Of a stretch of 64,000 nt of DNA, positions 46,485 to 58,883 are shown piece by piece (positions within the stretch are counted from its first letter, which is position 1; each line of letters opens with the position of its first letter). The stretch covers positions 4,588,001 through 4,652,000 of the forward strand of contig JARFXM010000009.1 in assembly GCA_029532625.1 (NCBI GenBank), given 5' to 3'. The translations under genes and the position numbers were made by a program. Origin of the DNA: Lomentospora prolificans (taxonomy: Eukaryota; Ascomycota; Sordariomycetes; Microascales; Microascaceae). The notes beneath the pieces are model-generated. The model ran no database searches. It saw only the letters and a program-made list of their open reading frames with translations, and was not told the DNA's origin.

Positions 46485-48057
46485 ATGACAAGCCTCAAAC
46501 CCCGAGAGCCGTATTCGCCGGCCGAGCTTCAGGCCCTCTACCCTTCCAGCCTCGAGCTCCGCCAGGTCCAGGTCCTCCTCCGCCACGGTGAACGAACGCC
46601 CATCACCTCCCGCTTCGAGAACACCGGCCTCCCCGCCTTTTGGCCCTACTGCCGAGACGTGACCACCCTGCGCACCGCCCTCCTCAACAGCCGCACAGAT
46701 GGCTTCACCGGCTTTGAGTGGAAGCGCCACCTCGAGACCTTTGCCTCCGACGAAGATGATTCTCCCAAGCTCGTCTGGGGCCCGCACGGCAACGTCGATA
46801 GCATCTGCGACAACGGCACCCTCACCGACCAAGGCCGCCGGACCACCTACGCCCTTGGCACTCGCCTGAGGAGCTTATATGTCGACAAGCTCGGATTCCT
46901 TCCCAAGACCATCACCTCCACCGACTGGATGTACCTCCGCGCGACGCCCATCCCCCGTGCCCGCGAATCTCTGCAGCAGGCATTCCTCGGCCTGTACCCC
47001 GAGGAGGACCGCGCCCCCAATCTGCCCGCCCCGGCCATCATCTCCCGAAATCCCGCCCAGGAGACTCTTTACCCCAACGACCTGCACTGCCGCCGCCTCG
47101 CTCACCTCGCCCGCGAGTTCTCTATCCGCACCGCGCAACGCTGGAACAACTCTCCTGAGCTCCAGTATGTCAATAACAAGATTGGCAAGTGGATGCCGCC
47201 GCATAGTCCCCGGGTGGCCATCGATTCGAAGCCCAGCCTTGTAGGCGTGCTCGACACCATCAATGCAACCCTCGCTCACGGCCCCGCCACCCGTCTCCCC
47301 GCCGAATTCTACGACCCGAAGCTCCTGGAGATTGGAGAGAAGCTCGCCATCGAGGAGTGGTTCTCCGGTTACGCCGAGTCCAACGAGTACCGCAAGCTCG
47401 GAGTCGGCTCCCTTCTCGGCGACATCGTCCAGCGCATGGTTGTCTCCTGTGCGCAGCTTCCCGGTGTGCCGCCGCCCGAACTGAACGCCCGCGGGGATAC
47501 TCAGAGGCCGGTGAAGTTTGCCATGAGCGGGTGCCACGATACGACGCTAGCCGCTGCTTTGACGAGCCTGGGCGACCGGTCCGCACTGAGGAAGTGGCCC
47601 TTTTTCACGAGCCACATCGCCTTTGAGCTGTTCTCACGCAAGGAGAAGGCTCTGCATGCGGACCAAGCCGTCAACGACGAGTTGACAAAGAAGCCCATGG
47701 GCCGCATCTCGTCGTTGGATAAGGAGAGATGGGGCGATGAGGAGGAAAGGGCGCTTGACGGGTGGTTTGTACGCGTGAGGTATAACGATGAACCCATTAT
47801 CCTTCCTGGCTGCAGGAAACCGGGTAACCATCTCGATGGCGATGTGAGCTTCTGCACCTTGGTAAGGCAGCGCGGCCCCCCCCCCTTTTCTATTTCCCTA
47901 TTTTCTACGCCGAAAAATACTAAGACAATCCTTGAAAATCTAGTCCGCCTTCAAGTCCATCGTCGACAAATTCACCCCAACCAATTGGCGCCGTGAGTGC
48001 AGGGCCAACATCGACGCCCCCGTCTTCCCGGAGAAGCCCGAGCCCGCTGGCTACTGA
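46485..48057 (+). CDS. Histidine phosphatase, intracellular acid-phosphatase type
   Basis: Two exons: 46485-47861 and 47944-48057 (496 aa). A branch-2 histidine phosphatase: the phosphate-binding RHGERTP is at 33-39 with the nucleophile His34, and the proton-donor HD is at 351-352 (GCHDTTLAAAL). No signal peptide precedes the first motif, so it is probably cytosolic or mitochondrial rather than secreted; mammalian relatives with this layout include the lysophosphatidic acid phosphatase ACP6, and the substrate here is unknown. The second exon adds SAFKSIVDKFTPTNW and ends in PEPAGY. Coding bias is strong, giving long antisense ORFs that I treat as shadows. The donor GTAAGG is in phase 0. Confidence 0.9.
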
Positions 48058-49435
48058 TAGGTTGACGGTGACTTCTCTTGCCACTCGGCTTGCTCTTGCA
48101 TAATATTTGCTTTCCCAGCATTGGCCCTCCCTTTTTTCCTTTTTCATCTTGGAAATTTTCCTCCGCGCGCCCCTTTCCTGCATCTTTCTTCCCGCTAGAC
48201 GGTTGCTTTTTCCTTCTTCTTTTTGATTCTAGTTCGTTCTAAGCCTCTAGCTTTGGCTTATTAGCTCTCAGCGCTTTTGCGGGAAATTCATAGGAGAGGC
48301 GCCTCGGTGCCTCGGTGCTCCATGTGTAGATCATGTGCGAAGAAAATGTGAAAGGTGTGTCCGGGCTGGAACACGATGTTAGTTGGTGTAGATAGCCCTG
48401 ACGGTGTTTGAGCCTTGGACCTTTCCCCGTGCACGTTCTTCCGTCGAACTAGCGTGCGATGGAGGACTGCCACTCGGACAACGACAAATGCATGGCTCGA
48501 AGAGCCGACTCTTTCAAATCTCAAGAAAAACTGCAGATGCGGATACGGCCATAGCAGCATACATGGCTTCGTGTTGACGTGGTTCATTTATGTTTTCTCC
48601 TGGGTCGGGTACCACAAATCACAAATAAGTCTAGATACTCGAATAAGCATTAACAGTATACAATGGCAAATTTTGCCGAGTGGCGTCACCATGTTATCTT
48701 TCGGTACATGGACCAGTCCATTAAGTTCAAGAATGAGATTACTCCTGTATATATGTGGTATATATCAAACCCCAAGAGCTCTCTTCCTTATGGAAGTAGG
48801 CTGCGCCTCCGGGCCTATCTACCTTCTGTCTTCTCTCCCCTCCCCAGCTTCCTCTCCTATGGCCCTGCAATCTGCCGGGTCGCAAATGCCTCTAACCGCG
48901 CTCTCGTTGTTGTTTATGCCTGGGAGCTTTAGCTCGATCATCTCCGGTTATAGAGCCCTCACCCGATATCAAGGCCAAGGAGATGCTCGATTTGTGTTGT
49001 AGATCTTCCAAAGTTTCCAAGCAGGAAACAAGGGGACAAATAAGAAAGGGAAGAGAAAGTGAACGGGCAAGTTCAAGTTCCAAAAGCATAATACACAGAA
49101 GATTTCCAAAAAGAGAAAAAGAAAAAAAGTAAGAAAAAAGAGAGATTTAAGCCAAAATGCAGAATATGGTGCAACTACAAAAGGAAGGATAAGTCAACAA
49201 GTGCAGAGAACGGAATCGGAGAATCAAATCCCTTGGTGTTGATGAAGACGGGGTAAATAGAAGCAAGACGAGATAAGAGGTGGTGAAATAAGAAGGAGTG
49301 GACCGTAACAATTACAACAATTAGACAATCTTTCCCGTCAAGGTTTATCCCCCCTAAATGCTTCCAAAAAAGGAAAAAAAAATAAAAAAAAAAAAAAAAC
49401 CAAACAGGACAACATCCGCCTCCCATTCACCTCGC
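48058..49435. other. Convergent spacer, histidine phosphatase to RRM gene
   Basis: 1.4 kb holding two 3' UTRs. An A15 run is at 49384-49398, just past the stop of the minus-strand RRM gene. A 195-codon frame at 48415-49002 begins at TTG and has no recognisable domain. Confidence 0.5.
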
Positions 49436-51817
49436 TTAATGGGCAACCTCTTCCTCAACCCAGCCATTCAATCCTCCCTGGATGGCTAGTCCGAAACCAG
49501 AGCCCATACCGCTATAGCTGGCCTGGTACTGGTGGCCACGTCGCTCCCCCTCGCCGGCGCCATTGCCGGGAACACTGCTAGGGCTGGTGCCGCCATTCTG
49601 GAAGTCAGGAGCTAGAACCGGTAGGCTCACGGCACGGTTATGCTGGCCGCGAGGGTTTCCGGGAGCCAAAAGGCCACCAATGGTAGTAGAGCCCCCGGGG
49701 GTGGTGCCGCTCGAAGCGTAACCGTTAGAGACGCTCGCAGACTGTTGGTGACCGGAGACGGGGACCTGCTGAGGAACCTCAATCGAGACCTCGTTGGGCG
49801 ATGATTGGGCGGTCCCAAAGAGGGCAGCCTGCTGGGCAGCCAAGACCTGTTGCTGCTGGCTCTGCTGGTGTTGGGCCTGGTGGGCAATGTGGTTGAGGTA
49901 CATAGTCAGAGGGTTTGAGCCGGAATTGAAAAGGGCAGGCTGGGGAGAAGACGAGTTCGTTGGAGAGCCTCCACTCTGAGAGCCAGCAGCGGGCGGTGAG
50001 GGGACGCTGTCGCCTCGAGGTGACTGTGTCTGCTGCTGTTGCTGCTGCTGGAGCTGCCTCGGTGGGTTACCACAGCGGTCCTTGCCGAAGTTGACCTTGA
50101 ACTTGCGGTATTCCTCCTTGCTTCGGACGGCCTCGATGGCCTTAATGGCATTGGCGATGTTGGTGAAGTTAACAAAGGCGCAGCTCTTCTCTCTCAGAGT
50201 GTTGACGAGCTCGATCTCACCAAACTCGGAGAAATCCTGACGAAGACGCTCCTCAGTCCATGTTTCGTCCAAGTTACCGATGTACACGTTTCGGGACGCG
50301 CCGCCGCTGACGGCGAGGGCAATCGCGGGGGGCAGAGCGCCAGAGTGCTTTCCCCAACCAATCTTGAGACGTCGATTGTGGATCATGAGGCCCTGCAGGT
50401 TGCTGAGGGCATAGAAAGACGCGGCGGCAGTGGGATCAATGAAGGTGACGAAGCAAATGTGTTTGTCGGGTATGTATCGAATGTGGTGAAGAAGACCACC
50501 GCGAACAACGTTGCAAATCTCCTCAATGGTGGTCTCGGGGTGAATGTTTCCCAGGTAAATCGTACGATTGCCCAGGTTGTTGATACCGCCAGCAGCAGTC
50601 GCCACAGCGGCGGCGGCAACAGACTGTTGGGCTAAGGCATTTGAAATCATCTCGCGGTCGGCACCAGTCAACATGTGGGCGTGGCCAGGCGCGATTCCAA
50701 GGTACTGGGCAGCGTTTTGTTGCTGAGTCTTGGAAACGTAGGCACAACGATCCTTGCCGTAGTAGACGCGGCGCGGCGCCTGCCACTTCTGCTCTTGGGG
50801 AAGCTGAGAGACAGCTTTTATAGCGTTGGAGATGGACAGGAAGTGAACGAAGGCGATATTCTTCTCCTTAACGAGCTTGATCGTGTCGATGGGGCCAAAT
50901 TTGCCAAGGTCCTCGCGGATCTCGTCTTCGGTAACCTCCTCCGCAAGGTTGCCGAGGTAGACGTTTCGAGACGCACCGGACTGCTGTACAGCAAGGGCAA
51001 CAGAAGTGGGGACTTGAGAAGGCTTGCCCCAACCCACCTTGATATCCTGGCCCTTGATGCAGAGCTTTTTCAAGATGGCATCGGAGTGGAAGTGAGTGGC
51101 TGAGCTGGCATCGAGGAAGGAGATGAAAGCGCAGTTCTTATCGGGAAGAAGGCGTACAGACTCGATCTGTCCGCTCCTAACGTGGCCCAAGATCTCCTCA
51201 GCAGGGGTGTCCGGAGGGATATTGCCCAGATACACGGTGCGGCTGGTGCCGGTCACGAGGCCCGGAGTCATCGAGACGGGTGACGTAGGTTGCATCTGCA
51301 TTTGAAGGTTGCTGTACGAGCCGCTGGGGGACTGAGGGCTGTAGAACTGAGGCGCGCCGTAGGTCGAGGGGGAAACGATGGCCTGGTAGCCCTGAGAGAC
51401 GCTTTGGGGGCTGCCAACTCCATTCTGTTGCTGGTTGCTAGGCTGCTGGGCCTGCTGGAAGGCAGGGTGATTCTGGAACTGGGGGCTAGCAAAGGCAGCG
51501 GGAGTTCCAGGTTGGAAAGGCGAACCCAAAAGTAGCTGGGAGGGAAGCAGCGGGGTGAACTGCATGTCGAAAGCGGTACCGGGGGTGGTCATGTCAGCGC
51601 CGCTAGGAACCTGGGGTTGGGCCGACAGAGACTGAGTGTTGATGGACGGGACATTAGCACGGCGCGGGTGTCTTTCACCGAACCCGGGAATGTTGGACGC
51701 AAATGCACCATGAGAGAACCCGGTATCGCTGTTGGAGGGCTTCGAAGCATGGCCAGGAAAGCGGTTCCCTGGCGCGGCGCTAGGGCCGCCGCCTACAGGA
51801 CCCGAAAGATCTTGCAT
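49436..51817 (-). CDS. Four-RRM mRNA-binding protein (Nrd1/Mrn1 type)
   Basis: A single open frame of 793 aa on the minus strand with an ATG at 51817. Residues 1 to about 190 are Gln/Ser/Pro-rich and disordered. Four RNA recognition motifs follow with clear RNP2/RNP1 pairs: RTVYLGNIP...CAFISFLD (about 193-262), RNVYLGNLA...IAFVHFL (285-355), RTIYLGNIH...ICFVTFI (420-490) and RNVYIGNLD...CAFVNFT (515-585). A Gln/Ser/Gly-rich tail ends WVEEEVAH. This arrangement matches Schizosaccharomyces Nrd1 and yeast Mrn1, which bind mRNAs in the cytoplasm and join stress granules. No intron is needed. A long, pyrimidine-rich leader on the coding strand lies upstream, so an untranslated first exon is possible. 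Confidence 0.92.
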   Translation of the reverse strand: MQDLSGPVGGGPSAAPGNRFPGHASKPSNSDTGFSHGAFASNIPGFGERHPRRANVPSINTQSLSAQPQVPSGADMTTPGTAFDMQFTPLLPSQLLLGSPFQPGTPAAFASPQFQNHPAFQQAQQPSNQQQNGVGSPQSVSQGYQAIVSPSTYGAPQFYSPQSPSGSYSNLQMQMQPTSPVSMTPGLVTGTSRTVYLGNIPPDTPAEEILGHVRSGQIESVRLLPDKNCAFISFLDASSATHFHSDAILKKLCIKGQDIKVGWGKPSQVPTSVALAVQQSGASRNVYLGNLAEEVTEDEIREDLGKFGPIDTIKLVKEKNIAFVHFLSISNAIKAVSQLPQEQKWQAPRRVYYGKDRCAYVSKTQQQNAAQYLGIAPGHAHMLTGADREMISNALAQQSVAAAAVATAAGGINNLGNRTIYLGNIHPETTIEEICNVVRGGLLHHIRYIPDKHICFVTFIDPTAAASFYALSNLQGLMIHNRRLKIGWGKHSGALPPAIALAVSGGASRNVYIGNLDETWTEERLRQDFSEFGEIELVNTLREKSCAFVNFTNIANAIKAIEAVRSKEEYRKFKVNFGKDRCGNPPRQLQQQQQQQTQSPRGDSVPSPPAAGSQSGGSPTNSSSPQPALFNSGSNPLTMYLNHIAHQAQHQQSQQQQVLAAQQAALFGTAQSSPNEVSIEVPQQVPVSGHQQSASVSNGYASSGTTPGGSTTIGGLLAPGNPRGQHNRAVSLPVLAPDFQNGGTSPSSVPGNGAGEGERRGHQYQASYSGMGSGFGLAIQGGLNGWVEEEVAH

Positions 51818-52439
51818 CCCGACGAGGAGATGCGGGGGGACAAGTGAGTCCCGACCGATCTGAGATAGGACAGCCGTTTTGGCGAAATTAAGCGTGCCCG
51901 GTGAGAGGCACGGAAGAGGACCGAAACGAGGAGCACGCTGTTGTTTCGTTCACCGACGGGACGCGGGACGATGCGAACCAGCAGCTTTCGTGCGGATCCG
52001 AGCAATTCAGAGACGGTGGATATAATACAACAGAGAGCTGTGTGTATATTCGCAGGCACTGGGGTTTTTATCCCAGCTAAATAGAAGTAAGCAAGGAAAC
52101 CCGGATGCAATCGATCGGAATCGGACTTGAATGAATGCGGACGTCGTAGCCCCTCTTTAAGCAGGACTTCCAGCTTCGAAGGAATAGAGGGCTGGTTATC
52201 TACGGCGTTCAGACTGGACACGGGGACCTGAAGGTTGCCTGAGGTGGACAAGTGTCGCGTGTCTCGAGATATTAAAAAGCTGTATATGAAAGAGCGAAGC
52301 GCGAACTGCGAGAAGAAGTAACGGGCGAGCTTGATGTCAAAAGCGTCAAGATCGTTGGCGATAGCGGAGCGATCTAGGTTGGCTTAATCGAGCGGGAAGG
52401 GGGTTGCTCGAAAGTTGTTTTAAGGGCGTCGGAGCAGGT

Positions 52440-52760
52440 GGAGTGGTCGGAGATGAGGGTTATGTCGAAAGAGATGACGCGCCAAGGAAGGCCGAAGAAA
52501 AAGAGGGAGAAAAGGGAACAAGAAGGACAAAGGTGTGTACGGTAAGGATGGAGAGTGAGAAATATAGAAAAGAAAAAGAAGAATGAAGAAGACTACTCTT
52601 GGAGGAGAGAAGTAGGAATACGGCTCCAGGAAGAGAGTGAACAAACGAGTGAGAGAATGAATGGAAAGGTAAGGATAAAAATGGGTTGTGAAGATGAGAA
52701 GGTGAGAGGATCTAAAACTAAAGTGACGAGGCAGGGCCAAGGTGACAAGACTAGGACGAG
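52440..52760 (-). promoter_or_regulatory. Pyrimidine-rich leader or promoter tract of the RRM gene
   Basis: About 320 nt in which the minus strand is dominated by T and C, located 0.6-0.95 kb before the RRM gene start on that strand. Such tracts are common in long 5' UTRs and around start sites of fungal genes; the exact transcription start is unknown. Confidence 0.35.
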
Positions 52761-55700
52761 GAAAGGGGTCAGAGGCATAATACCTCCTTTGGGGGGTCTA
52801 GTTGTTCCTGCCTACCAAAAAAAGGTGGAGGAAGGTGCAAATGGCTGTCCTAGTTTAATGAGCCGGTCAGGGGATAGGAAAAGTACCTGGCGAGCCTGGG
52901 AATGCAGGTACCATACTGTGGCTATGTTCTAATTCTTACAGTAGAAGTACCTTTCTATTTCCAGCTTTGGCCCATCCTCCAGTGACTGTCCCGCTATTTA
53001 ATGTGCACTATTCAAGGTCTCGGTTATGTTCAATGCAGAAATGGGTCTTAATATATACACTGTGTTGCACTGGCTTGATTGAGCCTGGGAGAGTACCCAT
53101 AAAGATTCCCTCCAATAAGACCAGGCAATTTTAACGAGGACAAAAGCGATATCTACCAGTATTGTATACTTTAGAGCTCCAGGACAGATGATGGGAGAGA
53201 ATTGGCACATACCCCTCGACCAAGTACAGGCCACATGGATGATTTCAGTCTGTGGTAGATTGTGTTTGTTTCGCCAGCTGGAATCGCAAGCCAACCTTGT
53301 GGGGACCACGAGGAAGGAAAGTGAGGGAGCGTTGTGGTCGTTGGACTAAATCTCGGTCAAAGAATGTCTTCCACGAGGCTATGAGGATAGTTTGAAGAAT
53401 GAGTGGAGAATTACTAAACACTTATCAGATGTTCTTTGCTACTCGCCAGGCGGCATGGTGATCTTGCCAGCCAGCTACATTGTAAAAACTCACTAATATT
53501 GGTTGTCTGATTAACAGAGGCTTGCCGATGCTAGACCGTGTTTCTGAAATCTACCCAGATTTGTAGGGTACCTACTATAATATTACGGGGTACTGAGTCG
53601 ACAAAGCAGCCCCCTGGGAAGAGGGAAGGGAAATTGAGAGCCAGCCAGTAATGGATCCCTATCGTCCTGTGGCGTACAGGTACCTCCTCAGTCTGGTATT
53701 GGTACCACGCAGACAGATTGTGATGATGGGCTTGATACCAGTCATTTATGGCCAGCGGGTATTAATACAGTTGCATCCAACTTGTGTCTTGTTGACATGA
53801 AGCTAAATCTGAGGCCAGACGGGAGCGCCCAAGAGGCCTATCGGCCGTGTCAGCTTTCCCCCTGGCTACTTTTCCTGAAAACAAACTCAATAATAGCCTC
53901 GAACAATTTGACAGTTCCCCTGACTTGATGGTTAGTGCGTGTTAGTGTCGGCCGGCGTTTGCAGTTTGCGCTGTCCCAGGCTGGGGCGGCTTTTCTAAGA
54001 CGACGACGGTATCTGATCGTCTTCCCCTAACTTTCGTTCCTTATCAATGAAAACATCCTTGGCAAATGCTTTCGTCAGGCAGTAGTAGTTCGTCTTCTGC
54101 ATTAAGTTAGCCAGCCAGCTGGCAGCCTGGCACCACCACGGTCTCAAACAGAAGGGTCTTCAACAGGAAGACTCGCATCAACACTCCGTATACTCTAACG
54201 TGCTCCGAGGTGCTCAGCCCCAGTTCCACCCTGTTATGCATTCTTGCGGAGCTGTCCATTCACTATAAATGGCACAATGCGCTGATACACATCCATCTCA
54301 CGGGATGCATGTCCTGGCCTCCTGGCGCGTATCCACCCACTTGGTGTCTTCCCCTCCACCCCAGCGATTCCAGGTCCGTCGACGATGTGTACTCGTGGTC
54401 GAGATGGCCCAGGGCGCATTCCATTGAGGTCCCTTTTTGAAAGAATTGGGCAAGGTTCGGGTTATGTGATTTGCCAGAGATCAAGCCAGCCGGGGTTTGT
54501 GCTTCGATTCAAGACTTTGCACATGCCCCTAGCTTGGATCCTAGCTTGGATGTGCATCTCGCAATGTGATTGACATACAAGTATTCGCGGACGATCGTGG
54601 ATCAACCGATGTGAATTGCAAGGCAGCTGGGATGGGCTAACAGGGTACAACGGAATAGTGCATGCATGAGGCCCTATGTACTCACTGTCGGTAATCGGTG
54701 TATACTCTTGTCGAGCAGCATTCGTCCTGGAACGAATTAAAGGATTGATGTACTCCGTACAGCCTCGCAGGGCTCCTCGATGTCCCACTGAACACCTCGA
54801 CCCTGGGTTCGATCGTACCTCACGATAATCAAATTCGTCGCTGGTGGCTCCATGTGGAGTTCCGTGCCTTCTCGTATCCCACACACATCTTACGCATCCA
54901 GCAACGTGGAACTGGCAGCTCGACGAGGCGGAAGCTGGGACTTGATGTCTTCCTTTTAGGTCTACCAGATCCATCCATTAACCGTCGTCCGCCATCAATT
55001 AATATCCAAAATACAACATCCATCAGCCGCCACTCGTCAACACTTAGAACATCTCACCATTCTAACGAAGGCAAGTCAATTCTACCCGAGTTTGGACAAC
55101 CTCCAAAAAGAGTGACACCGAGTTTTACCAGTTTCGTCTCACGAACGAGAATGTCAACTCTTCCGAACGTTACCTGCCCTCGGGGCCTGGGAGGTTGCGC
55201 ATCCCTGTCCTTTCTCCGGGCGGCTGGGTCGAGCATAATTGCCCTCCCTCCATAACGCAAGGTCGACCCCTACCTTCGTACACACCCCCGCCCTGCTGTG
55301 ATCCGCGCCGCCATCCATCCCAAAGGAGAACTTCAAGTGATGATTTACCATGTTACTTCTCGCATCAATGACAGCTTGTATGATGTACCAGACGACTCTT
55401 GCCGACTAAGATCGATGCGTTAAAGAAGGGGGAGAGGGTTACCACAATCGGAACACACTCGAATCTACTCGCCTTTTTTCTTCTTTTCTTTTCTTTTTTT
55501 TTTCTTTTTTTGCGAGATGCTCGGTCCCTCGACTCTGCCTTCTCGGGGCATGCTTCTCATAGGGCAGGCTGGTTGGCTATGCCCCTTTTCATGCACTGGT
55601 GCGGGCCCTGCGTTGCTGGAATGGAGTGTGGCTCAGGCCATTGCCGTAGGTTGCCATCTAAAACGCTCCCTTAACCGCCCTTATTTCGCCCCTGGGGCTG

Positions 55701-56574
55701 TCTCAGGTATCAAGAATTTCAAGGAGGCCAATAATGAAAGCCTTTTTTCTGCTGCATGCAAGCTGCATCGGGATACGTTATCTGGTGTCGTTCGTGACTG
55801 GACGGACACTTTTGTTCATGTTACCCCAGGAATTCCCGGGGCGAACAGTAACGGCCAAACATGCAGCTAGCTCCATCCTTGATCGACAGCAAGACACGAG
55901 ACGAACGTCGGGCGAGTTGATCTCCAGCGAAACATTCAACACGCCACATTGCTGATCTGTATCGGGTAGACTTGCTGAACGCTGGCGATGCTGCCCACTC
56001 TCCACTTCTGCCCTTTTTGCTCGCCAGCATGTCCAACTGACCTGATTTCCATGGGTTCAAATTGACTTGGCCACGTCCGCGTCCGCATTCCCTGCTCGAC
56101 CATACTTCAAAGCATCAAAGCCCAAGCGAGCCATCACAGCCTTGCCCAACTTTCGCGCTCCATACATATTTGTATTTTTTATTTTCGTTCTTGTTTGAAG
56201 CTCATGAGAGAGCTACCCCAAGCGGCATCTCTTTGCCGAGTCCTATTTTCTTGGTCATACTCACCCCGCATGTGTGGCCGGCTACACGTGCTGTCTTGTA
56301 ATAATATGTTTCCCGTTCTGTGCGCCGGCTCTTCTACCCATAGAATCAAGCGGCGAGAACATTCGAATGTTCTTTTTCCTTTTCCGTCGACAGTTAAGCC
56401 CGCTTACATGTAGACCCTAACATACTCTTGTCATGTCATTCTTTGCCCAATAGCGCCGAGCGCCGAGCGCCGCAAAGCAAAAGGTGTGGTCCACCTTCGA
56501 ACCTCAAAATGAAACCCCATTCCTGGGACAGTTGCTTCCTCTTTCCTTCGTTTTTGGCCTCTTTCATATGTTCC

Positions 56575-56598
56575 TTTTTTTTTTTTTTTTTTTTTTTT
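56575..56598 (+). repeat. Poly(T)24 homopolymer
   Basis: Twenty-four consecutive T, about 470 nt downstream of the AsnRS stop (that gene is on the minus strand, so this is A24 in its direction of transcription). Confidence 0.85.
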
Positions 56599-57063
56599 CT
56601 TTCTTTAGGTAGGTTTGCTCTGGTGAAGAAGTGGGTAATAACTGTGTCGTATTACTCTATTCTGTGGTAGGAGTCGTTACAGTCTTTGTTCGCGAACAAA
56701 ATATCAACATATACCAGGCAAAGAGCCACCGTGATATGGCGCTAATGGAAAGCCCATGACAGCATAGGCCTTGGCTTCCAGGCACCTACAGATCTGTACA
56801 TGTAGAGAGTAAGTTTCAATATAGACCACCTGTATATGGTAGAAAGGAATTGGAGAGGGCACTCTTCTGCAGGTAAGATTCATGGACTTGAACAATATGT
56901 ACATCTGGCACAGAATTCTCGTGCAAGTCGTCACGGCGAATCATCGGCTATCTTCCGATTCCATCCCACCTTCCCCGCCAGAATGCCTACCCAACCCACC
57001 GCTTACCATCTTCGCCTGTACCAACTAGTACCGGACGCCTTCCTCATAGCAAAAATAGGTTTC

Positions 57064-58883
57064 TTAAGGCTTGCAGCGACCCATGTAACGGGGATACAGG
57101 CAAGTGGTGCGGACGGTATGCTGGTTGGCCAACCAAGCCAAGAATCGCTCCAATCCCAGACCGTAGCCTCCGTGGGGGGAAGTGCCATACCTAGAGAGAG
57201 CCGTAGTCAGTGGGGTTATCACTTTTTTATGTGCTCCGCGGGGTTAACTCACTTTCGCTGGTCTGTGTACCAGTAATAGTCTTCGGCAGGAATGCCCTGT
57301 TTCTTATAAGCCTCCAGAAGTTCCTCGTAACCCTCCATCCTCATAGAACCACCGACAATCTCTCCAACACCGGGCATAAGCACGTCGACGCTCTCTGTTA
57401 CCCTAAGGTCGCTGGGGTCCTTCTTCATGTAGAAAGCCTTGATCTCGACGGGGAAATGCGTAAGGAAAATGGGCCTGTTGATGATATCCGTCATCCTTCG
57501 CTCGGCGGCTTCGGCAATGTCATCACCGAAGACATGTGGGTTGCCGTCTTCGTTAGGGATGGGTGGGTCTTGTGCGTTGAGCCAGTCAATGGCATCGGTG
57601 TACTTCATCCGAAGGAAGGGTCTTTCAGGCTTCTTAAAGTTGGGGTTAAGCTCCTTGACGAGCGCGGCGATCTCGGGATCATCGAGGACGTTGTTGATAA
57701 CACGGCACATGATCTCCTCGAGGTGATCAAGAAGGTCATCAAAGCTGATAAAGTCCAACTCAGCCTCGATGTGGGTATATTCAGATAAATGGCGGCGGGT
57801 CAAGCTCTTCTCCGCGCGGAAGGACTTCTCAATACAGTATACATTACCGAGACTGGGTAGGACAGTCTCCAGGTAAAGCTGGGAGGACTGGGTGAGGTAG
57901 GCGGTCTCATCATAGTAAGGTAGGCTGAAGAGGGTGGCACCGCCCTCACACTGGGTCTGCACAAGCGCTGGAGGGGAGACCTTGACAAACTTCATATCTT
58001 TGTAGGTCTTGGCGAAGGCCCACTCTGTGGCGGCCCTGAGCTTCATGATCGCAGCAGCGTTGTCGCCACGGAGAACAAGGTGCCTGTTATCAAGCATTTG
58101 CGCATCCCACTGGTTCTGGGACGAAGAAACCTTGTTGGTGATGGCATCCTCCTCCGCGGGGGCGGATCCGATAACCTCATAGTAATCGACGTGGAGCTCG
58201 CGACCGTCCGGTGCAGACTGGCCCTCGGGCACTTTCTTCAGCTCTCCAAAGAGAAGGAGAGACGTGCCCTGGGCAAACGAGAGCGCATCGTAGGTCTTGG
58301 TCAAGTCGCCACTGGGGAGAATGCACTGCAGGTGGCCATGGCCGTCAATGAGGGTGATGAAAGTTGCATGCTTTTGCGGTCGCAACCTGTGAATTCTTCC
58401 ATAAACCTTGACGCGGGTTCCCTTCTTATCAGAATCGCCGAGCTCGACGTCCTTGTTGCCGATCGTGACCTTGACAGCCTCGGGTAGAGACTTGTCCTCC
58501 TTCAGGATGATCTTCTTGGCATCCTCTAACACCTGGAGCTTGTTTTTCTTCTTCTCCTCCGCCGCCGCAGCAAGCTGCCGTTGCTTGGCGACCTTCTTCT
58601 TGTGCGAGTCCAGTGCTCCCTGGGCCTTCTTCAAAGCGCTCTTTGGAGGCTCCTTCCACGCAAGTCGGGCAGCCTCGTCATCGCCGGCGCCGGTCACGGA
58701 CGCGCGGGTAAGGTATGTCGGGGTTGGTTTCTCGAAGTTCTGGATGTAGGCATAGGCGAGCGATTTATAAGGCTTCTGCTCGGAACCATCGGCGGAGTCA
58801 TCGTCAGCACCCGCATCAGTGTCGACGTATACCTTGTTTTCGTCCATCTTGGTGCGGTCCGCGAGTTCCTGCGGGGCAGCCAT
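57064..58883 (-). CDS. DED81: Cytosolic asparaginyl-tRNA synthetase
   Basis: Two exons on the minus strand: 58883-57253 and 57190-57064 (585 aa). The eukaryote-specific N-terminal part has [17 protein letters not shown], then a Lys-rich helix (about 80-120). The OB-fold anticodon-binding domain is at about 145-240 ([24 protein letters not shown]). The class IIb catalytic core follows: SQLYLET and [22 protein letters not shown] (motif 2), and motif 3 in the second exon, [14 protein letters not shown], ending in YMGRCKP. The terminal exon is essential for activity and would be lost if the intron (62 nt, donor GTGAGT) were retained. It charges tRNA-Asn in the cytosol. Confidence 0.95.

Larger units (their letters stand above)
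51818..57063. other. 5.2 kb spacer upstream of the RRM gene
   Basis: The first kilobase (to about 52780) is probably leader and promoter of the RRM gene, with a purine-rich + strand from about 52400 to 52760. The remainder has scattered ORFs below 175 codons without recognisable domains, a T24 run at 56575-56598, a tandem CTAGCTTGGAT pair near 54528-54551, and an AGCGCCG-type triplet repeat near 56453-56472. No gene or RNA gene can be supported. Confidence 0.5.

Noticed and set aside
46875..47537. 220-codon antisense ORF opposite the histidine phosphatase
   Set aside because: Shadow of strong codon bias; composition is not protein-like and there is no domain.
48415..49002. 195-codon plus-strand ORF in a convergent spacer
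   Set aside because: It begins at TTG, lies in 3' UTR territory and shows no protein family features.
51793..52251. 152-codon frame overlapping the RRM gene start, considered as an upstream ORF
   Set aside because: Its first codon is TTG and no ATG occurs in it, so it is unlikely to be translated as an upstream ORF.
54462..54974. 170-codon minus-strand ORF in the 5.2 kb spacer
   Set aside because: No domain, no codon bias, overlaps a comparable frame on the other strand.
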